A stretch of DNA of 64,000 nt from the NCBI GenBank assembly GCA_018894105.1, contig CM032128.1, positions 33,751,299 through 33,815,298 of the forward strand, in the 5' to 3' direction. Under the pieces are notes generated by a model. That model was not told where the DNA came from and searched no databases. It saw only the letters and a program-made list of their open reading frames with translations. The number at the start of each line of letters is the position of its first letter. Position 1 is the stretch's first letter. The stretch is from Jacaranda mimosifolia (taxonomy: Eukaryota; Streptophyta; Magnoliopsida; Lamiales; Bignoniaceae). A program made the translations under genes and the position numbers. This document shows positions 1 through 13,629 of the stretch, piece after piece.

Positions 1-1650
1 TTATGGCTCCTAATCTTTTCAAATAAGAAATTGTTACTTTAGCTTAATAATCAGATGTGATACAATTAGGAGACCCCATAATTATCAGTCAAGAAGGATG
101 GCCAAATCCCTTTTGAAGAATATGGTAATTGATTGCAATGGGGTTTTTCTTGCCCTAGCATCTTGGACCATAGATACTAATTTGACAGTGAATAGAATTT
201 CTAATAAAAATTAAGTCAACTAATTAGATTATATTAATGAAATAATTAAGTTTATATTATATCAAATACTAGTAAACGTCACGTTACAAAACTATTAACC
301 TAAAATTAGACAGACAGCACAACTTGTGACGTGACTTTAACCGAATTTGATAGTTAGCATATATCAACCCAATTATAAAAAAAAAATAAAAAGCATATAT
401 AAACCCGATATTAAACTAAAGTCGTATTTAATGGCTATAATAAATGTTATCGTATTTCTAATTTAGTCTCAAATCAAAACTTGAAGTAGAATATGTAAAT
501 TTATTCTATCATTCAATCTGCACTTTAGAGGTTATTTTCATTTATCTACGACTTAGTCACATAGAATAGTGATAAAATCGAACATTTTGGGGAAAAAAAA
601 AAAAAAAAACTCTTTCGATTATACTCAAAGGGCCAGTTTGGTTGAAGTGATAACAAACACTTACACTTGCACGAATACTAAAAGTCCGTGCTTATATGTG
701 CAATTCCCATGATAAATTAACTTACTGCTCATCATGGGATTATTCATCCATTGGTCTACTCCTTGTGTTGAAATTATTTATTTACCCTTTAATTTTTGAA
801 ATTATGAATTTTATATTTAAGTAAGGGACAAAAAAAAAATAATTTATTAGATATAATCAAGATACTTTAATGTTGAACTAAACACAATAACCAACGATCA
901 TTTGGACCCACGTAAAAATAATCATGCAAATCAAACTATAGTGCAATGATAAATAATCACACTAATTATCACATGATAAATAATCATGAGATAATTTAAA
1001 AATCGAACCAAACTAGTCCAAAGGAGATTGCTATGCTGATCATCTTTCATTTTGGTTTTTTCTCAATCAATAAAAGATATTATTTCTTCACTTTGAATTT
1101 TTTATTTTATCTCTTATTCCATCCTACTGTATTTTATGCCGGATATATCTGATATTCAATCAATTATTTTCAAAAAAATATATTTAATACTCATGTCGTA
1201 TATTTATACATGGAATAGAAGATTCAAAAGAAACAGAGCAATAATTGAAACTAGGATTATAGCCACTCCAAAAACTGAAAACGTAAAATTTGAGAGTTAA
1301 AATTGACAGGGAAAGAAGTACACAAAACACTTGTATTTATCTTCATTGAAGCAAAAGTTATGTACAATTGTGAGTATACTCAAACCCAGTGGAGAACAAG
1401 AAATAAAATTTGTAATAAAAGCAAAAACAAATGTTCCTCATCAAACTCCAGAGATTCTTGCTTGCCATTTTCTTCTTTCCTTTGACAATTTCTTGTGAAT
1501 CCCTTGAATTTTGCTTGTATTTGATTAAATTGATATATTATGCGGTAATTAATACCCAGTCCAAAAAAAAAGAAAAAGAAAAAAAAAAAGGAAAAACTCA
1601 CCAATTTCTGAGCCTCTGAAATTAATCAGGAAAAAGGAGAAAAACTGTAT
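1..1650. other. AT-rich intergenic DNA, no gene seen
   Basis: No coding frame resembles a protein. The stretch holds homopolymer A runs (near 595-610) and a probable small MITE listed separately. Short open frames at 1303-1619 overlap on both strands and look like chance. Confidence 0.6.
631..1019. mobile_element. Probable MITE (about 390 bp)
   Basis: The left end reads GGCCAGTTTGGTT. The reverse complement of the right end reads GGACTAGTTTGGTT, giving short imperfect terminal inverted repeats with the GTTTGG core common in plant MITEs. Inside, AT-rich palindromic stretches (around ATGATAAATAATCA) support a foldback structure. The target duplication is unclear, because AAAG-like bases occur on both sides but do not align cleanly. 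Confidence 0.4.
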
Positions 1651-1657
1651 CCTTTTT

Positions 1658-2116
1658 CTAAGATGCCAAACAAGCCTCCCAAAATTGCTTATCCCCCTCC
1701 CTCTCATTAATCATCTTCACATTGGAATCCTCACAAGCTCTGGATTTCTTCGGCTTCTCCTTGGCCGCTGCAGCCGTCTTTCCGCGGCGACGGCATTGAT
1801 CAACTACGCCGTCCTCTTCCTCACTACATCCTCCGCCGCCGCCTTCATCTTCCTCCTCTCCACCACAATCATCATCAAAATCTGCGCAATGAAAATTATC
1901 ATCGCCACCTGAATATTCAACCTCATGCACGCCTCCGCCATCAGGTAACGATTCGTAGCTGCACGACTGCGCATCATCCTCCGCCGCGGCCGCCGCATCG
2001 GATTCCATCTCCATAAATGCACCGCCATCAAAATACTGAGGCGCCTCAGAATCGCCGGTCGCCTCGAATAACATGTAAGCAGATGCATCAAATAACACTC
2101 TCCCGGCCTCCTCCAT
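1658..2116 (-). CDS. Small acidic plant protein, function unknown (152 aa)
   Basis: Single-exon frame with a start at 2116 and a TAG stop at 1658. The N-terminus (MEEAGRVLFDASAYMLFEA) is hydrophobic or amphipathic. The middle, residues about 35-105, is very acidic with Asp/Glu and Gly runs. A short basic stretch with RRRGK and KPKKSR follows, and the C-terminus is compact (KQFWEACLAS). The acid-basic layout with a conserved-looking tryptophan-containing tail suggests a small nuclear or regulatory protein, but I do not recognise a named family. The GC-richer coding sequence stands out from its surroundings, and a well-placed TATA box lies about 80 bp upstream of the start codon, which supports a real gene. 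Confidence 0.7.
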   Translation of the reverse strand: MEEAGRVLFDASAYMLFEATGDSEAPQYFDGGAFMEMESDAAAAAEDDAQSCSYESLPDGGGVHEVEYSGGDDNFHCADFDDDCGGEEEDEGGGGGCSEEEDGVVDQCRRRGKTAAAAKEKPKKSRACEDSNVKMINEREGDKQFWEACLAS

Positions 2117-2193
2117 TACTATCAGAACCTAAAATTAAATTAAGTTCCTAAAAATTTATGAAAATAAAAAATATATGCCAGTAACCGTATTCC

Positions 2194-2202
2194 TATATAT
2201 AG
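2194..2202 (-). promoter_or_regulatory. TATA box of the small acidic gene
   Basis: Read on the minus strand, the sequence is CTCTCTATATATAGGA, a good plant TATA box. Transcription would start near 2165-2170, leaving a leader of about 50 nt before the start codon at 2116. Confidence 0.6.
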
Positions 2203-2464
2203 AGAGAACCCAATTGGGTTCTTAGGTAAAGAACTGAAAATGGAAAAAAAATAAAAAGAAAAAGAAGGTGAGGTGGGCTGTCTTCTTTGACACTTTAGCT
2301 GTGGTGCGTTTACTGTGTGTATGTATGGGTTGGGCAATCTTTGGGGACCGACCAATTTTCTTTTCTTTTTTTGGCTGTTTTTCGATTTTATTTTATTTTC
2401 TGTATTATTCTGCTGGTTGATATATTTCTCCCGTACGCTCTGCATGATTTTCAACGTGATTACT

Positions 2465-2530
2465 CCTTCTAGAAGGACTGCCTGTGATAATAATAAGCTT
2501 CTGACACGACCACCCTCCTCTTCTAGAAGG
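2465..2530. promoter_or_regulatory. Two TTCTAGAA palindromes (heat-shock-element-like)
   Basis: CCTTCTAGAAGG occurs at 2465-2476 and TTCTAGAAGG at 2521-2530. Each contains TTCnnGAA, the inverted two-unit core of plant heat shock elements. They lie about 270-330 bp upstream of the TATA box at 2194. No perfect third unit is in phase, so heat regulation is inference. Confidence 0.4.
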
Positions 2531-2599
2531 AATTGAAGAATTAGGAAGTAGGGGACCTCTTTTTCCAGTAAATATAGTCTCCTCAAATTTCATATTGAA

Positions 2600-5500
2600 A
2601 TATCTTATAAGACTTAGAATTATAAAAAGAAAAATATAATAGGGTATATTTTATTATTTTAAAAGTAAAATAATGTGAATTAATTACGACACGCCACGAT
2701 TTTGTTTTAGAAACTCGTTGTAGCAAAAGAAATTATTAAAGGAATATAAATAATTAATTTGAGATAAAAAATATTTTTCGTATCCACTTTTATTTTTGAC
2801 TTTTACATATCAAGTCGATCTTAAAATTATAAATTCTTTTTATATGATTCCTCCTTTGATGTGGATAATTTAATTAAAGAAATTTCATATTCATCACGAG
2901 TAATTTAAGTAATAAAATAAAAAATAAAGTTAATATCAATATTTATATGTTTTATTAGATACTCGATATAATTTTTCATGTGGTGGTGTATGCATCCTAA
3001 AACAGTATTTACAAAACTTTTAATGAGTTTATATAATTGTTCACAATATTTTATACCCTAATATTTCACAAACATTTGATCTCATAAGATAGCTCATATT
3101 CTGCTAAGGGTTGTATAAAATACGAACACTCAAAACTTGAATTATTCTGTAGATTAGATATCGTATCAATACTTTGTATACTCTCATCTTACCTTATTTA
3201 TTTTATTTTAGTACCTAAGAAAAATTAATTTTTTTGATAAGTTCATTGAATAAGTTTCATTTCTTATTTGTCCACTACTTTATTGTACGTAATAATCGGG
3301 AAAAAAAAGAAGTTTTGATTCATACGGAAGACCGAAATCAGGACTAGGAATTTTTGTCGAACATCATAAAAAATCAATACTCTTTCGACACAAGAAAGAA
3401 ATTTTCTAATAATGCCTCCTAAAATTATTTGTTCCAGATTTTTTTTAGCAATTAATTATAGAAGGTATAGAGGGGGGAAAAATGCTGGGGTAGTGTGGAA
3501 AAACCTAATAAAAAACAATAAACTCTTTTAGCAAGCAAATCTGCACAACACTAAGAAGTGAGAAAATGAATACTCTGGTCAAGAAATTAGAAATAATATG
3601 TCCATTTGGTGAGGATTCAACCCCTTTTTGTCAATGGAAAGTGTATACATATTGAAATCTCAATCACATTTCTTGAATTTTTGGTATAATTAATGAAAAA
3701 ATTAGGATGGAATCAGGGATTATAATCTTAAGAGGAGTCGTAATCCAATTTTACGAAATATAAAGGATAATTTTATTAATTTTAGAGGATAAGACGAAAA
3801 ATGATTTATACCTAACTGTAAATAACCTGTGCCGGCCTTGAATAATCTCAAATCAGACTCTGCGGCGCCGAGCCGCGCTTTGCGGGTCCATACTTATAGT
3901 CTATCATGGAGTGCTATTCTACAGCGCATGAATTTTCACGGAAGTGGCATTATTCAACAGGCCAGAGTCCACATACAAAAAAGAAGGCTATTTATAATCC
4001 TTCATGGGTTTGGTTTTGACGAAGATACACCACCACTAAAACGTGTCCTTTAATTTTCACAACGGGTAGATCACTCATCCCCGTGTCGTATAGGGCACTT
4101 AGCAGCTTTTTAACTACAGGAACTTGACTTTCATTTCTTGACCTAATCAAAACCTTTCACCCAGAAGAGGAGCAATTTAAAGACTTTGAATTGGCAACTC
4201 TAGGGTTAATTGATTAGTGGGACGGGTACTTGGGAGTAATTATGATTAGGAAGTCTGTGGGCTTCAAGGTAGGCCTGGTCTACTCCTAAATTATGGGTTT
4301 AGAAGACTAAGGGGATTAGAGTGGACTTTACTAGTTTTTGGAAAGATACAAGGAATTTGAAGAGGAAGTTACCATGTTGATTATCAATACGAGGAATTGA
4401 ATTTCTTTACAGGAAATTATTGAGGCAAGTACAGCAATCCTTATGACATGAGGATTTCAGCCAGCCAGACTGGACTTAGTAGTCCATCTATAGAACAAAT
4501 CTATTATTGTTAGGAGAAAAAGTGGAGGGGTGTGGGGGCGCCACGACCTACGAACTCATAGTAAGTACAAAAGGATTGACATTTAAACGGTTGCAGTCAA
4601 GGGCTCGGAAAAAGTTCTAATGGTATTATACTATTATTAATATCAAGACCAAACTAGAAGGTAAAGAAGTAACACAAGAAGGAAAAAAGAAAAAAAAAGA
4701 AGGGAAGACCCATTCTTGCCCATTTGAAAAGAAATTCATCATAAAAGTCATTTTATGAGAAATTCACCAGTTCATCTCCAGACTCTAGTTCGTGTGAAGT
4801 CACTTTCCAGGTAGGTATCAATTTGCATTAATGGAAATGGTAAAATGCTTACCGAATTAGATGGTCTCGCATGTCCCACTTGATCTGATGGCTGAGATTC
4901 CCCAGCTAGGTATTACCCAGGCCATAATTAGAGGCTAGCAACAAGGATTAATCCATAATTAGAGGTTAGCAATAAGGATTAATCCATAATTTGGATGTGA
5001 ACTGGCTGCAGAACACAAGTGTGAACTCCACTGAGTTTTGAAATCCCAAGAACGCTTTTAAACGTATTTCAACTCGAGGACTCAAAAATGGTGGAAAAGA
5101 GCACAAACAGTTAGAACTTAAAGTCAGCCAGAAGAGATTAAATAAAAGAAAAAAGAAAAAGAAAATCCGTGTCGCCGGATGATGAAAAGTTTCAGGACTC
5201 CATCGCTCGAGGAAAATACAATATGATTAGCATCATAACCCACCTGCACAGGAACTGGGATTAATTTCTCCAATCCCCTTCTCATGTAATTAACACATGT
5301 TGGATCTCATATTACCACTTGATTGAAGTGTCCAAACTTACCTACCAAAATAACGCCTTAATACCTAAGGAAAAAGAGCTGTCAACAACTCATAGCAGCA
5401 ATTATTTGATTAGGAGCCCAACAATGTCAATGACTCAAAGCAGCAGCTGTTATTGTGATTACCATAGTACATGTAAAGTCAAGAACATAATGGACCACCT

Positions 5501-7800
5501 AAACTCATCCCCATGAAATGTTCAATCCAAAGTTTTCTATAATTAACTTTTTGAGCTAGAACAGTCCAGACATGATTTTCTAGAGCCAAGGCAGTCTCAA
5601 CAAATTACTTAAATATCAAGCATTGCTATGTACTAGAATCAATTAATTACAGAAAGCATCTTTACAGATCTATGTAGGACCAATTCCAAGGTGAACTATA
5701 ACTCAAATTTTTTTTATTTTTTATTTTTTTTGGGGATAAAACGACTAATACATAAGCTACAGACAAAGCAGCAATTTACATGCGAGTCCTAGGCTTATTT
5801 ACGTCTTCGAGAATATACATCTGATCACAAAAGGGAAAGAAATAAAATAAATAGACAAATCAAAATCAAGCATATTCAAAAAAGTGACTAATTTCTATTG
5901 ATTACTAGCTCAATTGTTATGTATTTTCGAAACTGAAATCCTCTGTGAACATTAACTGCTTTTAAAGAGGCATTGGTAATCCTTTGTGTAGAAGGCAACT
6001 GTTTCCCAGACACCATTGACGAAGGATACCAGCACCTGCTAGAGGCAATGAGACAATAATGAGCACAAGTATTTATCATAAAACTAAAATCTGACTCATC
6101 GCATCCAGCAATCACCTAAAAATGGCAGGGCATGCGACTTTGAGGGTCTCATCACAAAACTGTGCACCAGTAATGGCACAGCAGTAGCAACCGCCTAATT
6201 ATCCAATCAGTGAAGGCTCCCAACCTTGACATACAATTTATCTATCTGGAGGCTCATGTACAGAATACAGAAAGCCTAAAAGTTTACCTGAAGGGTTACT
6301 ATTTAATATCTAATGTAGCATGCTTCAAATGTCGATTAACTCACTATACAGACCCCAGTAAAGTGAACAAAAAGAATTCGTTATGCGTGCAGTCTTTACC
6401 CCAAAGGATCACCATATCACTGCAAAATAATTAATGAGGCATACTGCATATTTAGATGCGAATTGGAAGTCACATTAATCGTGGTGGTTGACAATTTTTA
6501 AGGGGTAAATGACCATTCAATTGGTTATTATTCTTCTTTGCCCCAAAAGACAAACATGAAAACAAGCTAACACAGTAGAAGCCCGTCTTATTAGATTATG
6601 CTAATGCAGATATAAGGAGTAGCCAGCTAAAAGACCTAATAGTATTTTCCATAAGCACATAACAATAATTTATCTACACTCCAGAACACTTGGGGAAATA
6701 CAATGAATAGACTCACTAAGTTGTGATGGAAATATATTAACTCAATTCCGCCAATCATAGAAGTTCAAGCATATTTAAACTATAAAACTTAAACCAACAC
6801 AAACATGGTAGACGATCCAGGTAAGCTATACCTCGCTCAGAATGAATCTTAAACAGGAAGGACACGTGCTTTCTTTTCAGTAATTTCCAAGGGGGCATCA
6901 TGTGGAAAACCACAACCCAATAGTTCGAAATGTGAATAATGAACTTCAAAACTGGATCACAATCATGAGAAACACCAGAAGAGGCATCTTTAAGATCCTG
7001 TAATCAAATATAACACTTCAGAGAGAGTACTCATGATAATACTAATAATGACAGCAAACAAAGAGACAAAATTACAAGTAAATTAACAACAAACAGGGTC
7101 CACTCACATCAAGATGGCAACGAAAATGGATCTGCCTAACCAATCATGACACCAAAAGCTATTAAATAACACACCAGGAAATCAATGTTTAAGTTAGTTT
7201 CAATGAACCTGAATATCTGGCAAAAGCAAAGACTATGCAACACAGAATAGAAAGAACAAAATAAAATCTCATATTACAACAGCGACCTGAATAGGGACTA
7301 AACCACATCTATGGTCAGATTTGTGGCAACTACTTTCAATCTACCACGTTTAAAGGTGATGGCAGACCCTTCTGATGCTCCGAGATGCCCAGGAGAGAAT
7401 ATTTTTCAAAGTTGCTGCAGAGTTACATCATAAACATACTTGGGGCAGTTTGAAAAGACAAACACTAAAAGAACAATATTAAAGGCAAAAATCACCTTCC
7501 AGAAGATAGAAAGATATGATTTTTTTCATGAAATTCACAGAGAAACAACACCAAGAACACATTCAAAATAAAAATCAATAAACTAATAATTAATATCTAA
7601 TTGGTATCTATTTTACAAACTACAAGTACAGTGGCAGGATATCAATGAAGAATTACAAGTTTCTGGGACTTCAACCCACGGATGGAATATAGCAGACAAC
7701 TGATGAATATCTCAGATCCACTCCATTTGCTCAAACTGCAGCATTTTCCACATTTGAGATCTTGTGTGACCATTCATGCTTAACAATTTTGCTCTCATCC
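2600..7800. other. Long non-coding stretch, no gene recognised
   Basis: No frame reads like a known protein on either strand. The part just left of 7817 probably includes the 3' UTR of the RNA-binding protein gene. A 31-bp tandem repeat (4922-4990) and poly-A/T runs are the only clear structures. An open frame at 3829-4053 lies in slightly GC-richer sequence but resembles nothing I know. Confidence 0.5.
4922..4990. repeat. 31-bp tandem repeat, about 2.2 copies
   Basis: CCATAATTAGAGG starts at 4922 and recurs at 4953. A third partial copy, CCATAATTT, starts at 4984. Copies one and two differ at two or three positions. Confidence 0.7.
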
Positions 7801-7816
7801 ATAACTTACCTTAAAG

Positions 7817-10800
7817 TTAATAAGGTTTATTTTGCTTATTATCTCTTTTAAGTTGAACCTTCAATTTTTTACCACCTAATTGAAAGCCATTCATCATGTC
7901 AATTGCATTCTGTGCTGCCACTGGTGAATCATAACTGACAAATCCTGGAGATAGAAGCCAATTACAAGGTAAACAGGGGCAGTAATTTAATCTGATAAGT
8001 AGCAACTTAGAGAGATCATACCAAAACATTTGCTGACCCCAGTTGCTTTGTCAACAAAAACCTTGGCGCTCAATACCCCACCAAAACGCTGGAAGGCATT
8101 TGCAAGCTCGTCATCACCAAATTCTTGAGGAATGTGGTAAATAAACAAATTTGCTCCAGGTGGACCTGCTTTCAAAGAGAATTCTGCACATAATTAGATG
8201 TTTGTACATCTATAGATGCATGGGACTCTTGCACACACATGGTACTGGATTAAAATTTCCAACAACCTTCAATCTGCCCCCCAGAACTTGTACTGACACT
8301 TGAAGATGCTGCAGGTTGGCTATTTGTAGTAGAAGGTGATACAGGACCGGAAGAACCCCCCATTGGCCGGCTACTCATAATCCCTCCTGGATAAGTTGTG
8401 GGAAATTGAAACCCAGGCACAGCTGGATAAGCAGATCCTACATAACTACCAGGTGACATGGCATAGTTTCTTGGGGCCATCCCAGATGAAAGATTAGGTG
8501 TGACTCCACGCATAGCATTTCCTTGGTTTAAAGGTGGAATCAGATTGTGAAAGGCGTGTTGATTCTGCAATGGTGGTAGGCGATAATGCATGAGTCCATA
8601 AGTCTCCGGAGTCTACAAAGGTGAGCAGAAATTGATATAAATGTACCTTCAGCATCAACTAGCAGTACCAAAAGGAGAAAAATACTCCCATTAAGTATGA
8701 CATTACAATATGTAAAGTGAAAGCTACCAAAAAATTGCGTACTAAAACATTCAAAATCACTTCCTTGTATAGAAGACGACAAACCTGATAACCATATCCA
8801 TTGTATGGAGACATATAACCCATTGGTAAAGTTCCAAATATAGATGCATGCTGCCTGGAGTGGGTACTTGGCACATTGGACGCCAGGGACAGAGCTTTTT
8901 GAGCCCGCCGAGCCTGTCTTTCCTTTTCTGTATCAGCCCACTTGACCACCAAAGGAACAGTTGAACCCTATTACAAAAGCTAATGACATTTAATATTAAA
9001 CAATTCAATCAACATATGATAATAGGATACAGTTTCGTTTGCATGAAAATTAAAAAGGATATTGTGAATTAGTCTTGAGGAATCAATAACTGCAAACAAC
9101 TTCCAACCAGATAACAACCATACATAAGACCCCATTATGAAATGGATTCATTTAGTTCCTCCATATGTTAAACGAGACAGAGAAGGACTTCGCATAAAAA
9201 TATTTAGTGTAAAGTTTTAGGGACAAGAAAGAGTGCAAGTACATCAATTTTGCCTCTCAGTTACTCTATCAGAGATAAAGGGCATATTATTTCCATTCTT
9301 TGGGTTTAGCTACAAAAATGTATCTGATTTATATGCAAAATCAGATGCTCATGGTCTGTCAACACTAACATCAAGTCCTCACCATTCAACACTCTTTGGA
9401 GTATAGGTAACATTAAATTGTATTGAAGGCCATTTCATAGGCCCTAACATTAGCGGCTGCATACAAGTCCCCAGGACAAACAGCCAGGTACACAATCCTG
9501 ATAATAGTTAACTTGACTAACATAAGCATAGATGCAAACAAATGTAAAAGTTAATGAATGCAAAAATACATGTATAAAATGCAGAGATCCTAAATTCCAA
9601 TTGTCTATTTAGCAAAAGCCTATTACATTACAACTTCGACCTTGGATGAGAAGAAGAAAACATACCACACTCGATGTCAAGGGCAATTCTTAAACACTTG
9701 CGCAAGTTTAAATATACATTGACATATTCAAAGACATAGTAAAGGTTCAATAGTACAATATTTCATAACAACCCTTCCCCCCATCCTGAAGATGATCTTA
9801 TAATGGTCATAAACATTAACTGCTAAACTGACACGCACCTCCATCTTATGCTTCCCATTGAGGGCTTCTATCGCTGCAAGTGCTTGTTCTTTTGTCTCAA
9901 ACTTCAAAAAAGCACAACCTAAAATAATGATGCTGTTAAATTAGAATTTACATGGATATATAAAATCCCACCACTTATATATACTACACAAAATAAAGCT
10001 CAAAAAACCAAGAAAAACATAAAAAGCGAGACACTGGAACATTTACCTCTGCTAGTTTGCTGGGAACCTTTAAGAAGTTGCAAGTCTTTTATGGTTCCAT
10101 ATTCCGAAAATAGAGCAGAGACCTCAGCATCAGAAACATTTTTGGGAAGCATACCCACAAAGAGTTTGTGCTCTGACATTTTTGTTAAAAAAACAAAGAG
10201 TAGATATAAACAAAAGACAGAAAAATCAATAATACAAAAACATAACACAAATATAAGAAAAAAATGAGTAAGAAACTCAGGACTAGGTAAAGGGAAACAG
10301 AAGCGTCGCACTTGGCAGGAACCATCATAATGGGAAAAAAAATTCGATAATGAAAATTATATTACACCTAGCCTTTCCAACTCGCCATCAGCATACTTCA
10401 CTTGCAACGGACTAGATGCCTGAATTGAACACAGAGAACATGTTGCCTTTGTATCAGAAAAAGAATAACATATATCATACTATGACAAATATGAAGCAGC
10501 AATCCAAAGAGGAAGAGTCGTCCACATGGAAGACTAGCTACATTTTATTACACAAGGTTAGGTATGCCTATCCTGCAATTTGTAAATATACTTAACACAT
10601 TTGAGGTTGGTCCGGAGTAAATCCAAATAAATAGCCTAGCTATATGCCTAATTGCCTATTGAATGAGGCAAGGCAATCAAGTACAGTTAGCTGTCAAGAG
10701 TATTTTGCAGTCAAGTAAAATACTGTTAATGTACTTCTAGCCTATTCCATTCAAGCCACTTCGCAATCTACTGTTGATGTTCCTGTCAAATATTCTTCTC

Positions 10801-12834
10801 AAAATCATTCCCCAAATGTCATACTGTTTTCACTATTAGTTATCCAAACTCCACAGTAACACCAGAGACAATTTTTTCCAAGCTCTCAAAAGTTAAAAAA
10901 AAAAAAAAAAGTAATAATTGGGTCAAAGTGATGATTCAAGTTCTTCCGAAAGAAGCCCTTTTCCAGCCATGCAACCTATTATAGGTAATTTCTCAATCAC
11001 CAGTCTACCAGGGACAAGGGCAGCCCCCCATGAATGGAATCCCTAGATGGGTCATACGCACAAATGAAAACTATTAACAGCTGCATGCCAAGTTTGAAAA
11101 AGGCAGCACATAAGTGTGAACACTTGCTCATTTACTATCTCCAATCTCAACTTGTAAAGCAAATTTGCAAGATACAAAAGCTTTCTTCATCCATTTACAT
11201 CTTTTCAGATTACCAATGTACTTTATCACTTCTCAAGAACTATACTTTCTTGCAATGTTGCTCACAAACTAATGCTCATAAATGTGTGCATCATTGCAAG
11301 GGTATGGGGAGAGAAAATGGAACAGAACAAATCTGGGGAAAACAAGCCAACCGTTGAACCACTTATGAATGTTAGCCACCTCTAAGTTATTGGAGCTTCA
11401 GCATCCTCATGTGCATAAGTTATATCCACATATACAATGCAGTCAAATATAATGAAGAATTTAAAAGTTTTCTGTGGTTAAGTGTTGCGTAATGTGCGGA
11501 ACGTGTATGTATACAGTGACCATTGTACATCATTTTCTAAGTTATTCTACAGCTTCTTTTACGAAATGTTACTTCTCTCTGAAGTATGTGTTCATATATA
11601 TCAACCAAATTATAGAAGTCATATGATTTTCTCATAAATTTCCATTAAGGAAGCACCAAGCATCATTTCCTGCTCACTTGTTTCATTATTGTGGTCTCCT
11701 AAACACCATATGAGATGTAAAATTCGCTTCACCCCACTTGGCTACTATGCTTTGGTAGCAAATCCAGAAATTTCACTTGATTCTCTTTAATAACATACAT
11801 GACGGTTAGCATCCAACTCAATGGGATTGAAAGACTTGCAACTTGGAGTGAGAAAAGGATACTGCAACTTTAATAAAATTTCGTTAACCCAAATCAAGCC
11901 CCACATTATGCAATTGAAACCTAGCAGTGCCATTGAAGCATCTTACTGGCACTTGTTGCAGTCGTTCATTGTAGCACCCATGAAATGAAAGCAACAGCAA
12001 GTCCCATTCCGGAATTTTTATTCAACTACATTATGCAATTGAAACCTAGCAGTGCCATTGAAGCATCTTACTGGCACTTGTAGCAGTCGTTCATTGTAGC
12101 ACCCATGAAATGAAAGCAACAGCAAGTCCCATTCCGGAATTTTTATTCAACTACAGTCATATGCTATTGTCATCTAAGTTAGGAGTAATTGCTATTCCAA
12201 CAATTATACCAACTGCCATATATATTTCATGATAAGCAGCACAAATAATTATACAAGCAAGACCCAGTTTCAGATTCAACAATATTAGATTACTCAACTC
12301 AGACAGCCAATGTAAAACTGTTCATGCAGCGCAACTTATTCTCCAAAACAAAATTTCTTTTTCCTAATAATTTTTCCATCAAGTTAGCAACACTTCTAAG
12401 TTGATAAAACACATTGTCTAATTCACGAGGCAGGCAATTAAACAGAATAAAAATTACACTAACCCCAGGCAACGTCTTCTTGTTATGACAAGCATTAACC
12501 GCCTTGTCTGCTTCCTCTCTCGACGGACATATCACAAAACAACACCCTACCACAGACATCGCCAAAAATTAGGGATTCTAAAACCACAAATCTCAAAAAA
12601 CAGAAACCCTCCAAATCAGACATTGCGATCCATCACAGCAAAATATTTCAAAAAAATCATGCAATGAGAAGTCAAATTAAAAACAAAACCTCGTGAAACA
12701 CGGGTCGCCTTGTCTTTGATTATGCTGACTTCGTCCACTAACGCGAACTCTTTGAACATTGCAAGAAGCTGCGATTCCGTCATATGCTTCGGCACTTGAC
12801 CTACGAACAACTTGACACTCTCCCCTTCCATCAT
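7817..12834 (-). CDS. BRN1: Three-RRM RNA-binding protein, BRN1/Bruno-like (CELF) type, 428 aa
   Basis: Nine exons join in phase: 12834-12690, 12546-12464, 10419-10368, 10172-10047, 9918-9839, 8967-8785, 8612-8267, 8165-8022 and 7944-7817, all with GT..AG introns. RRM1 (about residues 8-90) has RNP2 LFVGQVP. RRM2 (about 95-175) has LFVGMLP and GCAFLKFE. A Gly/Pro/Ser-rich linker full of NGYGY and HAFHN motifs follows. RRM3 (about 341-420) has LFIYHIP and KCFGFVSYD, and the tail is basic ([10 protein letters not shown]). Two close RRMs, a long linker and a third C-terminal RRM are the CELF/Bruno plan. Arabidopsis BRN1 and BRN2 bind the 3' UTR of SOC1 mRNA and delay flowering; the same role here is inference. 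The start could be the first or second of two adjacent Met codons. Whether it is BRN1 or BRN2 cannot be settled by eye. Intron 2 is about 2 kb and carries a recent tandem duplication. Confidence 0.92.
11903..12152. repeat. Recent 125-bp tandem duplication inside BRN intron 2
   Basis: Bases 11903-12027 are repeated at 12028-12152. I see only one difference (TTGTTGCAG against TTGTAGCAG). The near identity implies a recent event. It lies in the intron between exons 2 and 3, so the protein is unaffected. Confidence 0.9.
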
Positions 12835-13598
12835 TACCGCTACAAACGCATAGAATTATCCTCTCTCTCTAACTCCAAATCTTTTCCTTGACGAAAAATG
12901 CCTCAATGATGATGATCAGACAGACTGTTCTCTTTGTTCTGCGCCGAGTCTTCGCTCGTAACGGAGGTAAAAAGAAAAAATTAAAAATTAAACAATTGGG
13001 AATTTTCTAGATGGCAAAAATTGGGATCTTCTCTTCTTCCTTGAGATTTAATTTATTATAATGGAATCATAGGTAATCGCCCTCGGATTTTGGTTGTATT
13101 TACGGAGGATACCACACTTTTCGGTTTTCTCAACGGTATTAAATGGTGAAAGTCGGCGATTAACTGTTGTAACAGATTCGATGGATGTGCGAAGATCTAA
13201 GGCTATGTGGAACGTGAATTGACGGAATTGCCCATTAATGGGGCCCGCCAATTCTTTTTCTATTTATGGTTGGTTCGGTGTTGTTGGTGGGGCCCCGGCA
13301 GAGATGTTGCGGCGTTGATTGACAAGCTCTTTGGAAATTTTTTGAAGTGGATAAGGGATATTGATTAGAGATTTGATGAGTTGGAAATTAAAATTAGTGG
13401 CCTTTTATTTATATTTTTTGTCGATATTATTAATTTTAAGTATTTTTAAAATTTAAAAAAAATTATCTATTTTCGTAAAGAAATGGAAGTATATTTGTAT
13501 TAGTCATGTGTAAATATTGAGTGAGATAACTATAGGGATGGAGATTTATTTAATTTATATTTTTTCTTTTATGTACGACACTACCTATTTTTTGAATA

Positions 13599-13629
<31 letters not shown>

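Noticed and set aside
3829..4053. 74-codon frame in slightly GC-richer DNA
   Set aside because: No family resemblance, no splice partners and no promoter signal. It may be old transposon sequence.
11034..11357. 107-codon plus-strand frame inside a BRN intron
   Set aside because: It lies in intron 2 of a well-supported minus-strand gene and resembles nothing known.
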